Below are positions 1-8,782 of a stretch of DNA of 64,000 nt, piece after piece (position 1 is the stretch's first letter; every line of letters begins with the position of its first letter). Made by a program: the position numbers and the translations under genes. The notes under the pieces were generated by a model, which was not told the DNA's origin, did no database searches, and saw only the letters and a list, made by a program, of their open reading frames with translations. The stretch lies in assembly GCF_031846565.1 (NCBI RefSeq), contig NZ_JAVRHL010000003.1:248001-312000 (forward strand). Direction: 5' to 3'. Source of the stretch: Tropicimonas_B omnivorans. Lineage in GTDB: Bacteria; Pseudomonadota; Alphaproteobacteria; Rhodobacterales; Rhodobacteraceae.

Positions 1-170
1 GGATGGCGGTGGACGCCGCCGCCGATCTCGCGACCGAGGTGCGGGCGCTGGTCGATGCCGGCGATATCGTGCTGGTCAAGGGATCGCTCGGCGTCGGCCT
101 TGCGCGCGTCGTTGACGCGATCCGAAATATCGGTCACTCCCGCGCGGCCGACGAGACCGACGAAATCTAG
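1..170 (+). CDS. murF: UDP-N-acetylmuramoyl-tripeptide--D-alanyl-D-alanine ligase, C-terminal fragment
   Basis: Only the last 55 codons are in the window; the gene enters from the left edge and stops at TAG 168-170. The tail contains GDIVLVKGSLGVGL, which matches the C-terminal GD-VLVKGS signature of MurF, the cytoplasmic ligase that adds D-Ala-D-Ala to UDP-MurNAc-tripeptide in peptidoglycan synthesis. It is followed after 21 bases by mraY, the usual order in the division/cell-wall cluster, which supports the call. The assignment rests on this short motif and the neighbour. The catalytic domains lie outside the window. Confidence 0.85.
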   Translation, partial: MAVDAAADLATEVRALVDAGDIVLVKGSLGVGLARVVDAIRNIGHSRAADETDEI

Positions 171-191
171 AAAAACAAGGGAGCGGAGCGC

Positions 192-1277
192 GTGCTCTAC
201 TGGTTGACCGGCCTTTCGGACGGGGGCGATTTCTTCAATCTCTTCCGCTACATCACATTCCGTGCGGGCGGAGCCTTCTTCACCGCGCTCGTCTTCGGCT
301 TCATTTTCGGACGGCCGTTGATCGATTTCTTGCGTCGCCGCCAGCGCTTCGGTCAGCCGATCCGCACGGACGGGCCGGAAACCCATATCCAGACCAAGGC
401 CGGTACGCCGACGATGGGGGGGCTCCTGATCCTCTCCGCCCTCGGCTTCGCGACCTTTCTCTGGGCGCGCCTCGACAATCCCTATGTGTTGATCACGCTC
501 TTCGTCACCGCCGCCTTCGGCGGGCTCGGGTTTGCCGATGACTACGCGAAGGTCACGAAGAACAGCCATGCGGGCGTGTCCGGACGGGTGCGCATCCTTC
601 TCGGCCTCCTGATCGCGGGGATCGCCGGTACGGCGGCGGCGTGGTCCCACCCCGAGGACCTGACAGGGCAACTCGCCTTCCCGATCTACGCCGAGCTTCT
701 GATCAACTTAGGCATCTTCTTCGTGCCGTTCTCGATGCTGGTCATCGTCGGTGCCGCGAACGCTGTGAACCTGACGGACGGTCTCGACGGTCTGGCGATC
801 ATGCCGGTGATGATCGCGGCCGGTACGCTCGGCGTCATCGCTTACGCCGTCGGGCGGACGGACTTCACCGAGTACCTCGGCGTGCATTACGTGCCCGGGA
901 CCGGGGAGCTTCTGATCTTCGTCGCCGCGCTGATCGGCGGTGGCCTCGGCTTTCTGTGGTTCAACGCCCCGCCGGCGGCGGTGTTCATGGGCGATACCGG
1001 CTCGCTTGCCCTTGGCGGGGCGCTCGGCTCGATCGCGGTGATGACGAAGCACGAGATCGTCCTCGCCATCGTCGGCGGCATCTTCGTCGCCGAGGCGCTC
1101 AGCGTCATCATCCAGGTGATGTACTTCAAGCGCACGGGCAAGCGCGTCTTCCTCATGGCGCCGATCCACCATCACTTCGAGAAGCGTGGCTGGGCCGAGC
1201 CGCAGATCGTCATCCGGTTCTGGATCATTTCGCTGATCCTCGCGCTGATCGGTCTCGCGACGCTCAAGGTCCGCTGA
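192..1277 (+). CDS. mraY: Phospho-N-acetylmuramoyl-pentapeptide-transferase
   Basis: MraY transfers phospho-MurNAc-pentapeptide from UDP to undecaprenyl phosphate at the inner face of the cytoplasmic membrane, forming lipid I. The 361-residue length is normal for the family. Hallmarks are visible in order: FADDYAK at residues 114-120, NLTDGLDGL at 193-201, MGDTGSLALGG near 267-277, and the histidine triad PIHHHFE near 325. These provide the magnesium/substrate-binding aspartates and histidines. The start is GTG with an AAGGGAG-type ribosome site just upstream, and the N-terminus MLYWLTGLSD fits alphaproteobacterial homologues. It lies directly behind murF. Unlike the classical cluster, murD does not follow: the next genes are convergent on the other strand. 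Confidence 0.97.
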   Translation: MLYWLTGLSDGGDFFNLFRYITFRAGGAFFTALVFGFIFGRPLIDFLRRRQRFGQPIRTDGPETHIQTKAGTPTMGGLLILSALGFATFLWARLDNPYVLITLFVTAAFGGLGFADDYAKVTKNSHAGVSGRVRILLGLLIAGIAGTAAAWSHPEDLTGQLAFPIYAELLINLGIFFVPFSMLVIVGAANAVNLTDGLDGLAIMPVMIAAGTLGVIAYAVGRTDFTEYLGVHYVPGTGELLIFVAALIGGGLGFLWFNAPPAAVFMGDTGSLALGGALGSIAVMTKHEIVLAIVGGIFVAEALSVIIQVMYFKRTGKRVFLMAPIHHHFEKRGWAEPQIVIRFWIISLILALIGLATLKVR

Positions 1278-1296
1278 AGCGAATCCGGGACGAACG

Positions 1297-2358
1297 TCAG
1301 TAGCCCGTCATCTCGAGGTACCCCACGCCCGCGTGGGTGCCTCGGGTGCGGACGGGGCCCTCCCAGTAGGCGAAGGATACGTCCATCCAAGCGTCCGGGT
1401 TGATCGCTTCCAGCGTGACGTCCAGATTCTCCTGCGGCAGGCGCACGCGCCAGCGGACGGGGATCTGCCGCCCCTGAACCTCGGCGCTGCCCTGGGGGTC
1501 CATGGCAAGCGCCCCGTCGGCCAAGGGAACCGCGCGGCCGTCCGGGGCGATCCAGGTGCCCGAGCCGTAGAACGTGCCGCCCGTTTCCCTGAGCCGAAAC
1601 CCCATCAGTTTCGCGCCGCCCGAGAGATGGAGCGAGATCCAGTCCCATCCCTCCTGCGTCTCCGAAAGGGGCTGCGACGACCATTCCCGGTCGAGCCACG
1701 CGCGGCCCGTGACCGGAATCTCCTCGCCATCCATCCGCAACGCCCCCTCGGCTCTGTAGAACGGCTGGGAATAGTACCGGCTTGCCTGCCCCTCGGCGGA
1801 CTTCACCGAATACCCGTCCTCGCCTTGCAGGATCAGCGGCCCGTCCGCGCGAAGGGCCACGCGAAAGGAGAAGTCGTCGCCTTGCGCCTCCACGTCGAGC
1901 GCGGCCAGCGCCTGCGTGCCATCATCGCGCGCGGCGAGGCGCCAATCGTCGATCCAGGCAGCGAAGGGGTCGGCCTCGACGCCGGCCTGGCCGACGCCGC
2001 CACGGGCGAGACGCTCGGCGCTGAAATGGCGATCCGGCGTCGTCACCGCGGCATGGGCCATCCAGAGCTGCGGGCTGGACCAGAGGGCCCCGTCCACCGG
2101 CGACAGCGCGGACCGGAAGAGCGTCCATTGCAGGCCCATCGGCGTGCCGTCCGGCGCTTCGAGATTGGCGGTCAGATACCACCACTCGATGCGGAAGCTG
2201 GGATGTGCGCCATGATCGGCGGGGAAGGCGAGGGGGGTGCGATCGGGCACCGCGAAGCCCTCGGCCGCGGTGCCCATCCCGGCGAACCCCTGCGCGGTGG
2301 CGCCGCTGCCGGGAAGGGCGGCCAGAAGGGCGAGAAGGCGGCGGCGGGTCAGGCTCAT
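1297..2358 (-). CDS. Lipocalin-like AttH/CrtC-related exported protein
   Basis: A 353-residue protein beginning with a twin-arginine-like signal (TRRRLLALLAALPGSG), so export to the periplasm is likely. The body carries FRIEWWYLTANL near residues 53-64 and the later motif WLDREWSSQPL, both typical of the AttH/lipocalin-like family that is distantly related to carotenoid 1,2-hydratase (CrtC). Members often sit beside AttEFG-type ABC transporters. Here no such transporter is adjacent, and the gene lies 25 bases downstream of the Pha antiporter operon on the same strand, so it may be transcribed with it. No carotenoid genes are nearby, so hydratase activity is not supported. The exact function is unknown. 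Confidence 0.75.
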   Translation of the reverse strand: MSLTRRRLLALLAALPGSGATAQGFAGMGTAAEGFAVPDRTPLAFPADHGAHPSFRIEWWYLTANLEAPDGTPMGLQWTLFRSALSPVDGALWSSPQLWMAHAAVTTPDRHFSAERLARGGVGQAGVEADPFAAWIDDWRLAARDDGTQALAALDVEAQGDDFSFRVALRADGPLILQGEDGYSVKSAEGQASRYYSQPFYRAEGALRMDGEEIPVTGRAWLDREWSSQPLSETQEGWDWISLHLSGGAKLMGFRLRETGGTFYGSGTWIAPDGRAVPLADGALAMDPQGSAEVQGRQIPVRWRVRLPQENLDVTLEAINPDAWMDVSFAYWEGPVRTRGTHAGVGYLEMTGY

Positions 2359-2383
2359 GATGCGGAGCTAGCGCGCCGGCGGC

Positions 2384-2773
2384 TCACTTCGTGTCGATCT
2401 TCTTCATCTCTTCGGGAACGGTATCGTAACCGGACCAGCCGTGATCGCCGGACGCGTCCGGCAGGTCGTCCTTGGCCACGTGCCGATGCATGTAGACCTT
2501 GGCGAGGAAGTTCGCGGTGATCGGCGCGGTCAGCAGCAGGAACACCGTGATCAGGAGCTGGTGCGCCACGATTTCCCCGTTCCAGCCGTAGGAATAGATC
2601 ATCGCGGCAATCAGCACGCTGCCAACGCCGAGGGTGGTCGACTTCGTCGGCCCGTGCAGGCGGCGCATCAGATCCGGCAGCTTCACGAGGCCGAAGGATC
2701 CGACAAGGCCGAACACCCCGGCGGCAACGAGGAAAAAGGACACGGCAATCTCGAAGATCAGCTCTTCGCTCAT
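2384..2773 (-). CDS. phaG: Mrp/Pha-type Na+(K+)/H+ antiporter subunit G
   Basis: 129-residue membrane protein with the MnhG/PhaG signature: an N-terminal helix (FEIAVSFFLVAAGVFGLVGSFGLVKL), then the conserved MRRLHGPTKSTTLGVG segment, then two more helices. It is the last subunit of the multi-component cation/proton antiporter encoded on this strand, where all subunits are needed for a functional complex in the cytoplasmic membrane. It starts 13 bases after phaF. A charged C-terminal tail of about 35 residues (HVAKDDLPDASGDHGWSGYD and following) extends beyond the last helix. Confidence 0.93.
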   Translation of the reverse strand: MSEELIFEIAVSFFLVAAGVFGLVGSFGLVKLPDLMRRLHGPTKSTTLGVGSVLIAAMIYSYGWNGEIVAHQLLITVFLLLTAPITANFLAKVYMHRHVAKDDLPDASGDHGWSGYDTVPEEMKKIDTK

Positions 2774-2786
2774 CGGTATTCCCTCC

Positions 2787-3056
2787 TCATTCGATGATGT
2801 TGCCGCGCAGGATGAAGCGGCAGAAGGCGACGGTGGAGACGAAGCCGGTCATGGCGATCAGCATCGAAACCTCGAAATAGACCTCCGTCCCCTCGGCGAT
2901 GCCGTAGAGGTTCAGAAGCGCGATGCCGTTGATGAACATCGTGTCGAGGGCGAGGATCCGGTCGGTGATGTCCGGGCCCTTCGCCAGCCGCACGAGGTTG
3001 AACACGAGCGCAAGGGCGAAGCAGGCGACGGCGAACCAGAGCGCGAAGGTGATCAT
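2787..3056 (-). CDS. phaF: Mrp/Pha-type antiporter subunit F
   Basis: 89-residue, three-helix membrane protein matching MrpF/PhaF: an N-terminal helix, then the characteristic GPDITDRILALDTM segment at residues 28-41, a second helix, and a third near residues 60-80. It is a small accessory subunit of the Mrp-type cation/proton antiporter complex. The start codon overlaps the stop of phaE by four bases, indicating translational coupling within the phaACDEFG operon. Confidence 0.93.
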   Translation of the reverse strand: MITFALWFAVACFALALVFNLVRLAKGPDITDRILALDTMFINGIALLNLYGIAEGTEVYFEVSMLIAMTGFVSTVAFCRFILRGNIIE

Positions 3057-3556
3057 TCGAAAATCTCCAGGAGCCGGCGCTCGTACCGCGACTTGATCTC
3101 GTCCCGGACGGACTCGGGATCGGGGGCGTCGAGATAGTGGATGAGGAGCGTATGCCCGTCCGCGGCCAGCATCGCCGTCACCGTGCCGGGCGTCATCGTG
3201 ATGGTCCCGGCGAGAATCGTGATCGCCTCCGGCTGCGTCAGCTCCAGCGGGACCGCGACCCAGCCGGACTGCATCCTGGCGTTGGACTTGAAGAGAATCG
3301 TGTAGGCCACGACCACGTTCGCCACGACGATGTCCCAGAGAACCACGAACATGTAGCCGATGAAGCGCGACCTCGACCGGATCACCGGTTTGTTCTGCCA
3401 GTAGGGCCGCGTGATGATCGGGATCACGAGGCCGAGAATCAGGCCAAGGAGGATATTCCCCAGCGTGATCGTGTTGTTCAGCATCAGCCAGATCACCGTC
3501 AGTAGGAGGGTGAGCTGGGGGTGGGGGAGGTATTTGGGGCCGACTGTATAGGCCAT
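3053..3556 (-). CDS. phaE: Mrp/Pha-type antiporter subunit E
   Basis: 167-residue MrpE/PhaE protein. Two hydrophobic stretches near the N-terminus are followed by the cytoplasmic part containing ITMTPGTVTAML and HTLLIHYLD, typical of the family. MrpE stabilises the antiporter complex and sits next to subunits F and G. The gene follows phaD after three bases and overlaps phaF by four. The sequence is unremarkable for a six-subunit group 2 Mrp system. Confidence 0.93.
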   Translation of the reverse strand: MAYTVGPKYLPHPQLTLLLTVIWLMLNNTITLGNILLGLILGLVIPIITRPYWQNKPVIRSRSRFIGYMFVVLWDIVVANVVVAYTILFKSNARMQSGWVAVPLELTQPEAITILAGTITMTPGTVTAMLAADGHTLLIHYLDAPDPESVRDEIKSRYERRLLEIFE

Positions 3557-3559
3557 GCG

Positions 3560-5305
3560 TCAGTTCCCTCCTTGGTCCGGGGCGACCTGCAGGACCGGCC
3601 GCGCGGGCGGCTCGGCATCGGTCCCCGTTTCGGTCTCTTCGGTGGGCGCAAGGCCCGGCTCGCCGCCCTCGTCGCCCGGCCCGCCATGGTCCCCGCCGTC
3701 ATGCGCGTCGCCGTAGCCGTAGGGCTTGGCCGCGCCGATCTCGGCGGGCCGCTTGGCGCTGCCCTCGTAGTCGAGCACGGCGGAGATGTAGGCCCCACGC
3801 TCGAAGAGCTGGGCGGCCGTGGCTTCGGCGTAGCGGAAGGCGGGCCCGGAGAAAATCGTCAGAAGCACGATCATGCCGAGCGGCAGGGCGGCCGCGACGA
3901 GGGAGAGGGGCGCTGGCATCGGCGCGGTCACCGTCCGGCTTGCCGCCTGCGCCTCCTGCTCCTCGATCTCGATTTCCGGCTCCTCGAGGCTCTCGCCCGG
4001 CACCGGCGCGGTCTTCCAGAAGACGCGGGAGCCTTCGCGGGCGAAGCCGACGATGGTGAGGATCGAGGTCGCGAGAATGATACCCCAGATCCAAGGCGCC
4101 AGCGGATGTCCCGCGGAGGCATCGAGGATGAGCAGCTTGCCGATGAAGCCCGACAGCGGCGGCATCCCGGCCATGGCGATGGCGCCGGCGAAGAAATATG
4201 CGCCGACGAGGCCGCTCGGCTTGACCTCTCCCACCTCGCCGCGGTGGCGTATGAGGTCGACCGCGAGGAAGAGCGCCGCCGTGGCGAAGGTGGAATGGGC
4301 GATGTAGTAGATCGCCGCGGCCGCGCCCGCTTCGTTGAAGGGCGCGATGGCGATCATCAGCGTCCCCATGGAGCCGATGACGGAGAAGGCGACGATCCGG
4401 CCGATGCCGATCCCCCCGAGCGTTCCCAACGTGCCCACGATCAGGGTCACGAGCGCGGCGGGCAGCAGGATGTCCGAGAAGAAGTATCCCACCTCGCCGA
4501 GCGCCGGGGCGAAGACGAGGGTGAATATCCTCAGGATCGCATAGGCGCCGACCTTGGTCATGATCGCGAACATCGCCGCGACGGGCGCTGGGGCATTGGC
4601 ATAGGTGCCGGGCAGCCAGAACTGCACCGGGAACAGTGCCGCCTTGATCGCGAAGACCACGAGCAGGAGCGTCGCGCCGACCATGGCAAGCGCTTCCTTG
4701 CCGGGATCGAGCTCGGCCATGCGCACCGCCATGTCCGCCATGTTGAGCGTTCCCGTCACGGCATAGAGCGTGCCGAGGGCGAACAGGAAGAGCGTCGAGC
4801 CGGCGAGGTTGAAGGCGACATACTGGATGCCCGCACGCATCCGCACGCCGCCGCCGCCGTGGATCATCAGCCCGTAGGAGGCGATGAGCAGGACTTCGAA
4901 GAAGACGAAGAGGTTGAACGCGTCGCCGGTGAGGAACGCGCCGTTCACGCCCATCACCTGGAACAGCAGGAGCGGGTGGAAGTGCCAGCCGCGCCGGTCC
5001 CAGTCGCTGCCGATGGCATAGGCGGAGACGATGAGGCCGAGCGCCGAGGTCAGCATCACCATCATCGCCGACAGCCGGTCGAGGACAAGGACGATCCCGA
5101 AGGGCGCCGGCCAGTCTCCGAGGCGGTAGACCGAGATGTCGTCCCCGCCCGCGAGAAGGAAGAGGCCGATCCCGATCAGGAGGGTCGCGATGGTGCCGGC
5201 CAGGGAGAAGACCCGCTGCAGCACGAGGTCGTGCCGCATGGCCAGCGCCATGATCGGCGCGAGGATCGCCGGAACGACGATCGGGGCAACGATCCAGTGG
5301 TTCAC
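3560..5305 (-). CDS. phaD: Mrp/Pha-type antiporter subunit D
   Basis: 581-residue polytopic membrane protein homologous to complex I antiporter-like subunits (NuoM/N family). The antiporter core motif FPVQFWLPGTYANAPAPVAA, followed by MTKVGAYAILRI, is clear near residues 220-255 and contains the conserved lysine of the proton path. With PhaA it forms the ion-translocating half of the Na+(K+)/H+ exchanger. The C-terminal ~100 residues are hydrophilic, Gly/Asp/Glu-rich and of low complexity (near residues 525-580), longer than in many MrpD proteins. The start overlaps the phaC stop by four bases. Confidence 0.94.
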   Translation of the reverse strand: MNHWIVAPIVVPAILAPIMALAMRHDLVLQRVFSLAGTIATLLIGIGLFLLAGGDDISVYRLGDWPAPFGIVLVLDRLSAMMVMLTSALGLIVSAYAIGSDWDRRGWHFHPLLLFQVMGVNGAFLTGDAFNLFVFFEVLLIASYGLMIHGGGGVRMRAGIQYVAFNLAGSTLFLFALGTLYAVTGTLNMADMAVRMAELDPGKEALAMVGATLLLVVFAIKAALFPVQFWLPGTYANAPAPVAAMFAIMTKVGAYAILRIFTLVFAPALGEVGYFFSDILLPAALVTLIVGTLGTLGGIGIGRIVAFSVIGSMGTLMIAIAPFNEAGAAAAIYYIAHSTFATAALFLAVDLIRHRGEVGEVKPSGLVGAYFFAGAIAMAGMPPLSGFIGKLLILDASAGHPLAPWIWGIILATSILTIVGFAREGSRVFWKTAPVPGESLEEPEIEIEEQEAQAASRTVTAPMPAPLSLVAAALPLGMIVLLTIFSGPAFRYAEATAAQLFERGAYISAVLDYEGSAKRPAEIGAAKPYGYGDAHDGGDHGGPGDEGGEPGLAPTEETETGTDAEPPARPVLQVAPDQGGN

Positions 5306-5718
5306 TGCAGCACCCCCGCTTCCTGCGGCGACCGGTCCCGCTTGGCCTCGACGCCGGGCTGCGCGCCGGGATCGGGAACGTCGCGGTCGTCTTCGTCGAG
5401 GGCCATGTCGATCCGGTCCGTGTCGGTCTCGAGAAAGCCGCCGAGCGCGATCAGCACGGCCAGCGCGGTCATCCCGAAGGAGATCACGATGGCGGTCAGC
5501 ACGAGCGCCTGCGGCAGCGGATCGGCATAATTCTCGACCTCGGGGCCGTAGATCGGCGGCTGGTTCAGCGACAGCCCGCCGGTGGAGAAGAGAAAGACGT
5601 TCACGGCGTAGCTCAGGATCGACAGACCGATGATGACGGGGAAGGTGCGCAGGCGCAGGATGAGGTAGAGACCCGCCGAGGTCAGCACACCGATGGCGGA
5701 GGCAACGAGCAGTTCCAT
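5302..5718 (-). CDS. phaC: Mrp/Pha-type antiporter subunit C
   Basis: 138-residue NuoK-like subunit with three helices: MELLVASAIGVLTSAGLYL at the N-terminus, then a helix around FPVIIGLSILSYAVNVFLFS, then ALVLTAIVISFGMTALAVLI. An in-frame upstream methionine exists at 5766, but ATG 5718 is chosen because it is one base past the phaA stop and is preceded by an AAAGGAG ribosome site lying within the end of phaA, and because family members start MELL or similar. The C-terminal ~35 residues are charged and variable. It couples translationally to phaD. Confidence 0.93.
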   Translation of the reverse strand: MELLVASAIGVLTSAGLYLILRLRTFPVIIGLSILSYAVNVFLFSTGGLSLNQPPIYGPEVENYADPLPQALVLTAIVISFGMTALAVLIALGGFLETDTDRIDMALDEDDRDVPDPGAQPGVEAKRDRSPQEAGVLQ

Positions 5719-5719
5719 C

Positions 5720-8590
5720 TCAGCGGGCTCCTTTCTCGCCGGCGCCCGACGGGCCGGCCGGATCATAGTCCATCGCCTCCTCGTTCACCGTCTCGCCGGT
5801 GCGGCGGGCGAGCCGCGACAGCGAGTAGAGCGCCAGCATCACGGCCCCGACGACGGTCATGAGCACGCCGATGTCGAAGGCGATGGCGGAGGCCAGCTCG
5901 AATTCCTCGATGGGACGGAAATGAACGTAGGTGTACGCGCTCGTCAGGAACGGATACCCGGCGAACCATGAGGCGATCCCGGTCAGCGCGGCGATCAGCA
6001 CCCCCATTCCGATCATCGAGTGGTAGGGGTACTTCTGCCGCTCCTGGCTCCAGGCAAAGCCGCTGGCCATGTACTGCATCAGAAGTGCGATCGCGATGAC
6101 CAGACCGGCGATGAAGCCGCCGCCCGGCTGGTTGTGCCCCCGCAGGAAGATGAAGACGCCGACCATGATCGCGATCGGCATCATCACGCGGGTCGCGACC
6201 ACCATCATCAGCGGGTGCCGGTCCTTCGAGCGCGGCACGTCGTCCCGCCAGTTGGCGAGGCGGCGGCTGGCGCGCCCGTCGAGCAGGGCCTCGCCGATGG
6301 CGAAGATGGTCAGCGCGGCGATGCCGAGAACGATGATCTCGCCGAACGTGTCGAAGCCCCTGAAATCCACCAGGATCACGTTGACGACATTGGTCCCGCC
6401 GCCGCCGGACTTGGCGTTCTCGAGGAAGTAGGGGGAGATCTTGGCCGTGTCCCCCAGCATCAGCAGGTAGGACAGCGCGCCCACGCCGAGACCGCCCGCC
6501 GCGGCGATCATTCCGTGCCACCAGCGGCGGAGAACCGGGCTTTCCAGCGGCGTGCGCTTGGGCAGGAAGTGCAGCGCGATCAGCATCAGCATGATCGTCA
6601 CGACCTCGACCGACACCTGCGTCAGCGCGAGGTCCGGCGCCGAGAGCCGCACGAAGGCGAGCGAGACGACGAGGCCGATGATCCCCATCGAGATCAGCAC
6701 GATGATACGGTTGCGGTGGAAGGAGACGGCGGCCGCCGAGGCCGTGACGAGGAGGGCCCATACGGTCACGTCGAGCCCGCCCACGGGCAGCATCTCGGTC
6801 TGCGGACCCTCGTGCCCGCCCCGGAAGAAGGCGCCGGTGGCGGCGGCGAGGACGGCCAGCGTCAGGACCACGAACGGCCGGGAGATCCGCCCGTCATGCA
6901 GCCCGTCCGCAACGCCGTTGGCCGCGCGGACGGCGCCAGCGACGACACCGTCGAACATGCGCTTCGCCTCGGGCCGCGGCGTCCGGTCCCAGGTCCGGCC
7001 GAGCGGGCCGAAGAGGGCCAGGAGGAGCAGGCCGCCGGCGACGGCGATGCCCGACATGAAGAGCGCCGGCGTGACCCCGTGCCAGAGCGCGAGATGGGTA
7101 TGCACATCGCTCCCGGTGACGGCAGAGGCCGACGCATCCACGAGCCAGCCCGCGAAGAGGGCAGGGGCCACGCCGATGGCGACCACCAGCACGACCAGGA
7201 GGGCCGGCGGCAGCCACAGCACGCCCGGCGGATCGTGCGGGACATGCGGGTAATCGCTCCGCACCTTGCCCCCGAAGGTATGGGCGATGAACCGGAAGCA
7301 GTAGGCGGCGGAGAGAAGCGCGCCGAGCGTCGCCAGGACCGGGATCAGCCACTCGTTCCCCAGCCAGTAGGTGTGGGAGGCCTCCTCCAGCATCATCTCC
7401 TTCGAGATGAAGCCGTTGAGCAGCGGAATGCCGGCCATCGACAGCGCCGCGAGCGTTCCGATCAGCGCGGTGATCGGCATCAGGCGCATCAGCCCTCCGA
7501 GGCGCCGGATATCCCGGGTATGGGCCTCGTGGTCGACGATCCCGGCGGTCATGAAGAGAGCCGCCTTGAAGGCCGAATGGTTGAGGATATGGAAGACCGC
7601 CGCGATCGCCGCCGCCTCCGTGCCGAAGCCGAGGAGCATGGTGATCAGGCCGAGATGGCTGACCGTCGAGAAGGCCAGGAGCGCCTTCAGATCGTGCTTG
7701 AAGATGGCGATGAGCGCCCCGAGCACCATCGTGATCAGCCCCGCGCTGGCGACGATGTAGAACCATTCGGGCGTGCCGGACAGCACCGGCCAGAGCCGCG
7801 CCATCAGGAAGAGACCAGCCTTCACCATGGTTGCGGAGTGCAGGTAGGCCGACACCGGCGTCGGAGCCGCCATCGCGTGGGGCAGCCAGAAGTGGAACGG
7901 GAACTGCGCCGATTTCGTGAACGCGCCGAGCAGGATCAGGATCAGCGCGGGCAGGTAGAGCGGCGAGGCCTGGATCTGGTCCCGCATCGCCAGCATCTCG
8001 CTGATCTCGTAGGTCCCGGCGATCCGTCCCAGCAGCAGCGCGCCACCGATGAGGGCAAGGCCGCCGAGCCCGGTCACCGTCAGCGCCATGCGGGCGCCCT
8101 GGCGCCCCTCGGGCAGGTGCTTCCAGTAGCCGATCAGGAGGAAGGAGGAGAGCGATGTCAGCTCCCAGAACACCGTCAGCAGCAGGATGTTGTCGGACAG
8201 GACGATCCCGAGCATCGCGCCCTGGAAGAGCATCAGGTAGGTGTAGAACTGGCCCATCGGATCCTCGCGGCTGAGATAGCCGCGGGCATAGATGATGATC
8301 AGAAGCCCGATGCCGAGGATCATGAAGGCGAAGAGCAGCCCGAGCCCGTCGAGCCTGAAGGACAGCTGAAGGCCGAGCTGCGGCATCCAGTCCAGTCCCG
8401 CGGCGACGCCGTCGCCCTGCAGCACGGACGGCATCAGCGCCACGAGCAGCACCAGCGCGGCGAGCGTTGCCGCACCGGCGGAGACGGCGCAGGCGGTGCG
8501 CCCCGCGCGGATCATCAGGCCCGGAAAGAGCGCGCCGATGAAGGGCAGCGCCGCAATCAGGATGAGGGTCGAGTCTGTGTCAGGCTCCAT
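5720..8590 (-). CDS. phaA: Mrp/Pha-type antiporter fused subunits A and B
   Basis: 956-residue giant subunit, first gene of the operon. The N-terminal two thirds is the NuoL-like MrpA core, with FHFWLPHAMAAPTPVSAYLH followed by SATMVKAG around residues 225-255 and HDLKALLAFSTVSHLGLITM near 303-323. The C-terminal third carries the MrpA extension and a fused MrpB domain (LRGHNQPGGGFIAGLVIAI near 825-845). Fusion of A and B defines the six-gene group 2 (Pha) Mrp systems. Such antiporters exchange cytoplasmic Na+ or K+ for protons and support salt and alkali tolerance. A divergent intergenic region of about 190 bases upstream presumably holds its promoter; no clear motif was found there. Confidence 0.95.
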   Translation of the reverse strand: MEPDTDSTLILIAALPFIGALFPGLMIRAGRTACAVSAGAATLAALVLLVALMPSVLQGDGVAAGLDWMPQLGLQLSFRLDGLGLLFAFMILGIGLLIIIYARGYLSREDPMGQFYTYLMLFQGAMLGIVLSDNILLLTVFWELTSLSSFLLIGYWKHLPEGRQGARMALTVTGLGGLALIGGALLLGRIAGTYEISEMLAMRDQIQASPLYLPALILILLGAFTKSAQFPFHFWLPHAMAAPTPVSAYLHSATMVKAGLFLMARLWPVLSGTPEWFYIVASAGLITMVLGALIAIFKHDLKALLAFSTVSHLGLITMLLGFGTEAAAIAAVFHILNHSAFKAALFMTAGIVDHEAHTRDIRRLGGLMRLMPITALIGTLAALSMAGIPLLNGFISKEMMLEEASHTYWLGNEWLIPVLATLGALLSAAYCFRFIAHTFGGKVRSDYPHVPHDPPGVLWLPPALLVVLVVAIGVAPALFAGWLVDASASAVTGSDVHTHLALWHGVTPALFMSGIAVAGGLLLLALFGPLGRTWDRTPRPEAKRMFDGVVAGAVRAANGVADGLHDGRISRPFVVLTLAVLAAATGAFFRGGHEGPQTEMLPVGGLDVTVWALLVTASAAAVSFHRNRIIVLISMGIIGLVVSLAFVRLSAPDLALTQVSVEVVTIMLMLIALHFLPKRTPLESPVLRRWWHGMIAAAGGLGVGALSYLLMLGDTAKISPYFLENAKSGGGGTNVVNVILVDFRGFDTFGEIIVLGIAALTIFAIGEALLDGRASRRLANWRDDVPRSKDRHPLMMVVATRVMMPIAIMVGVFIFLRGHNQPGGGFIAGLVIAIALLMQYMASGFAWSQERQKYPYHSMIGMGVLIAALTGIASWFAGYPFLTSAYTYVHFRPIEEFELASAIAFDIGVLMTVVGAVMLALYSLSRLARRTGETVNEEAMDYDPAGPSGAGEKGAR

Positions 8591-8782
8591 CGGCGTCCCG
8601 GGATTGCGTCACAAGAAAACACCCCGGCGGGCGGGGCTTTGGCAGGGTGTACCTGCGCAAGCGGGGCTTGCCAACGCGATTGGGCCGGTTCTGACGTCCT
8701 CGTTAACGGAGACTTTGCGAATGCCCCCTAGGGTCCGCCCTCGCGTCGGCCCCTCGGCGCAACGTCCCAAGGAGTCGCTGTC

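Noticed and set aside
3521..5530. 669-codon open frame on the plus strand opposite phaD and phaE
   Set aside because: Translation is rich in Arg, Gly, Asp and His with no hydrophobic core, typical of antisense frames in high-GC DNA. The minus strand carries unmistakable antiporter genes.
6020..8731. 903-codon plus-strand open frame opposite phaA
   Set aside because: Low-complexity Arg/Asp/Gln/His-rich composition; it is the mirror of a conserved membrane protein.
8591..8782. Riboswitch or known RNA leader in the phaA/sensor divergent gap
   Set aside because: No conserved riboswitch core or convincing stem set was recognised; treated as ordinary promoter DNA.
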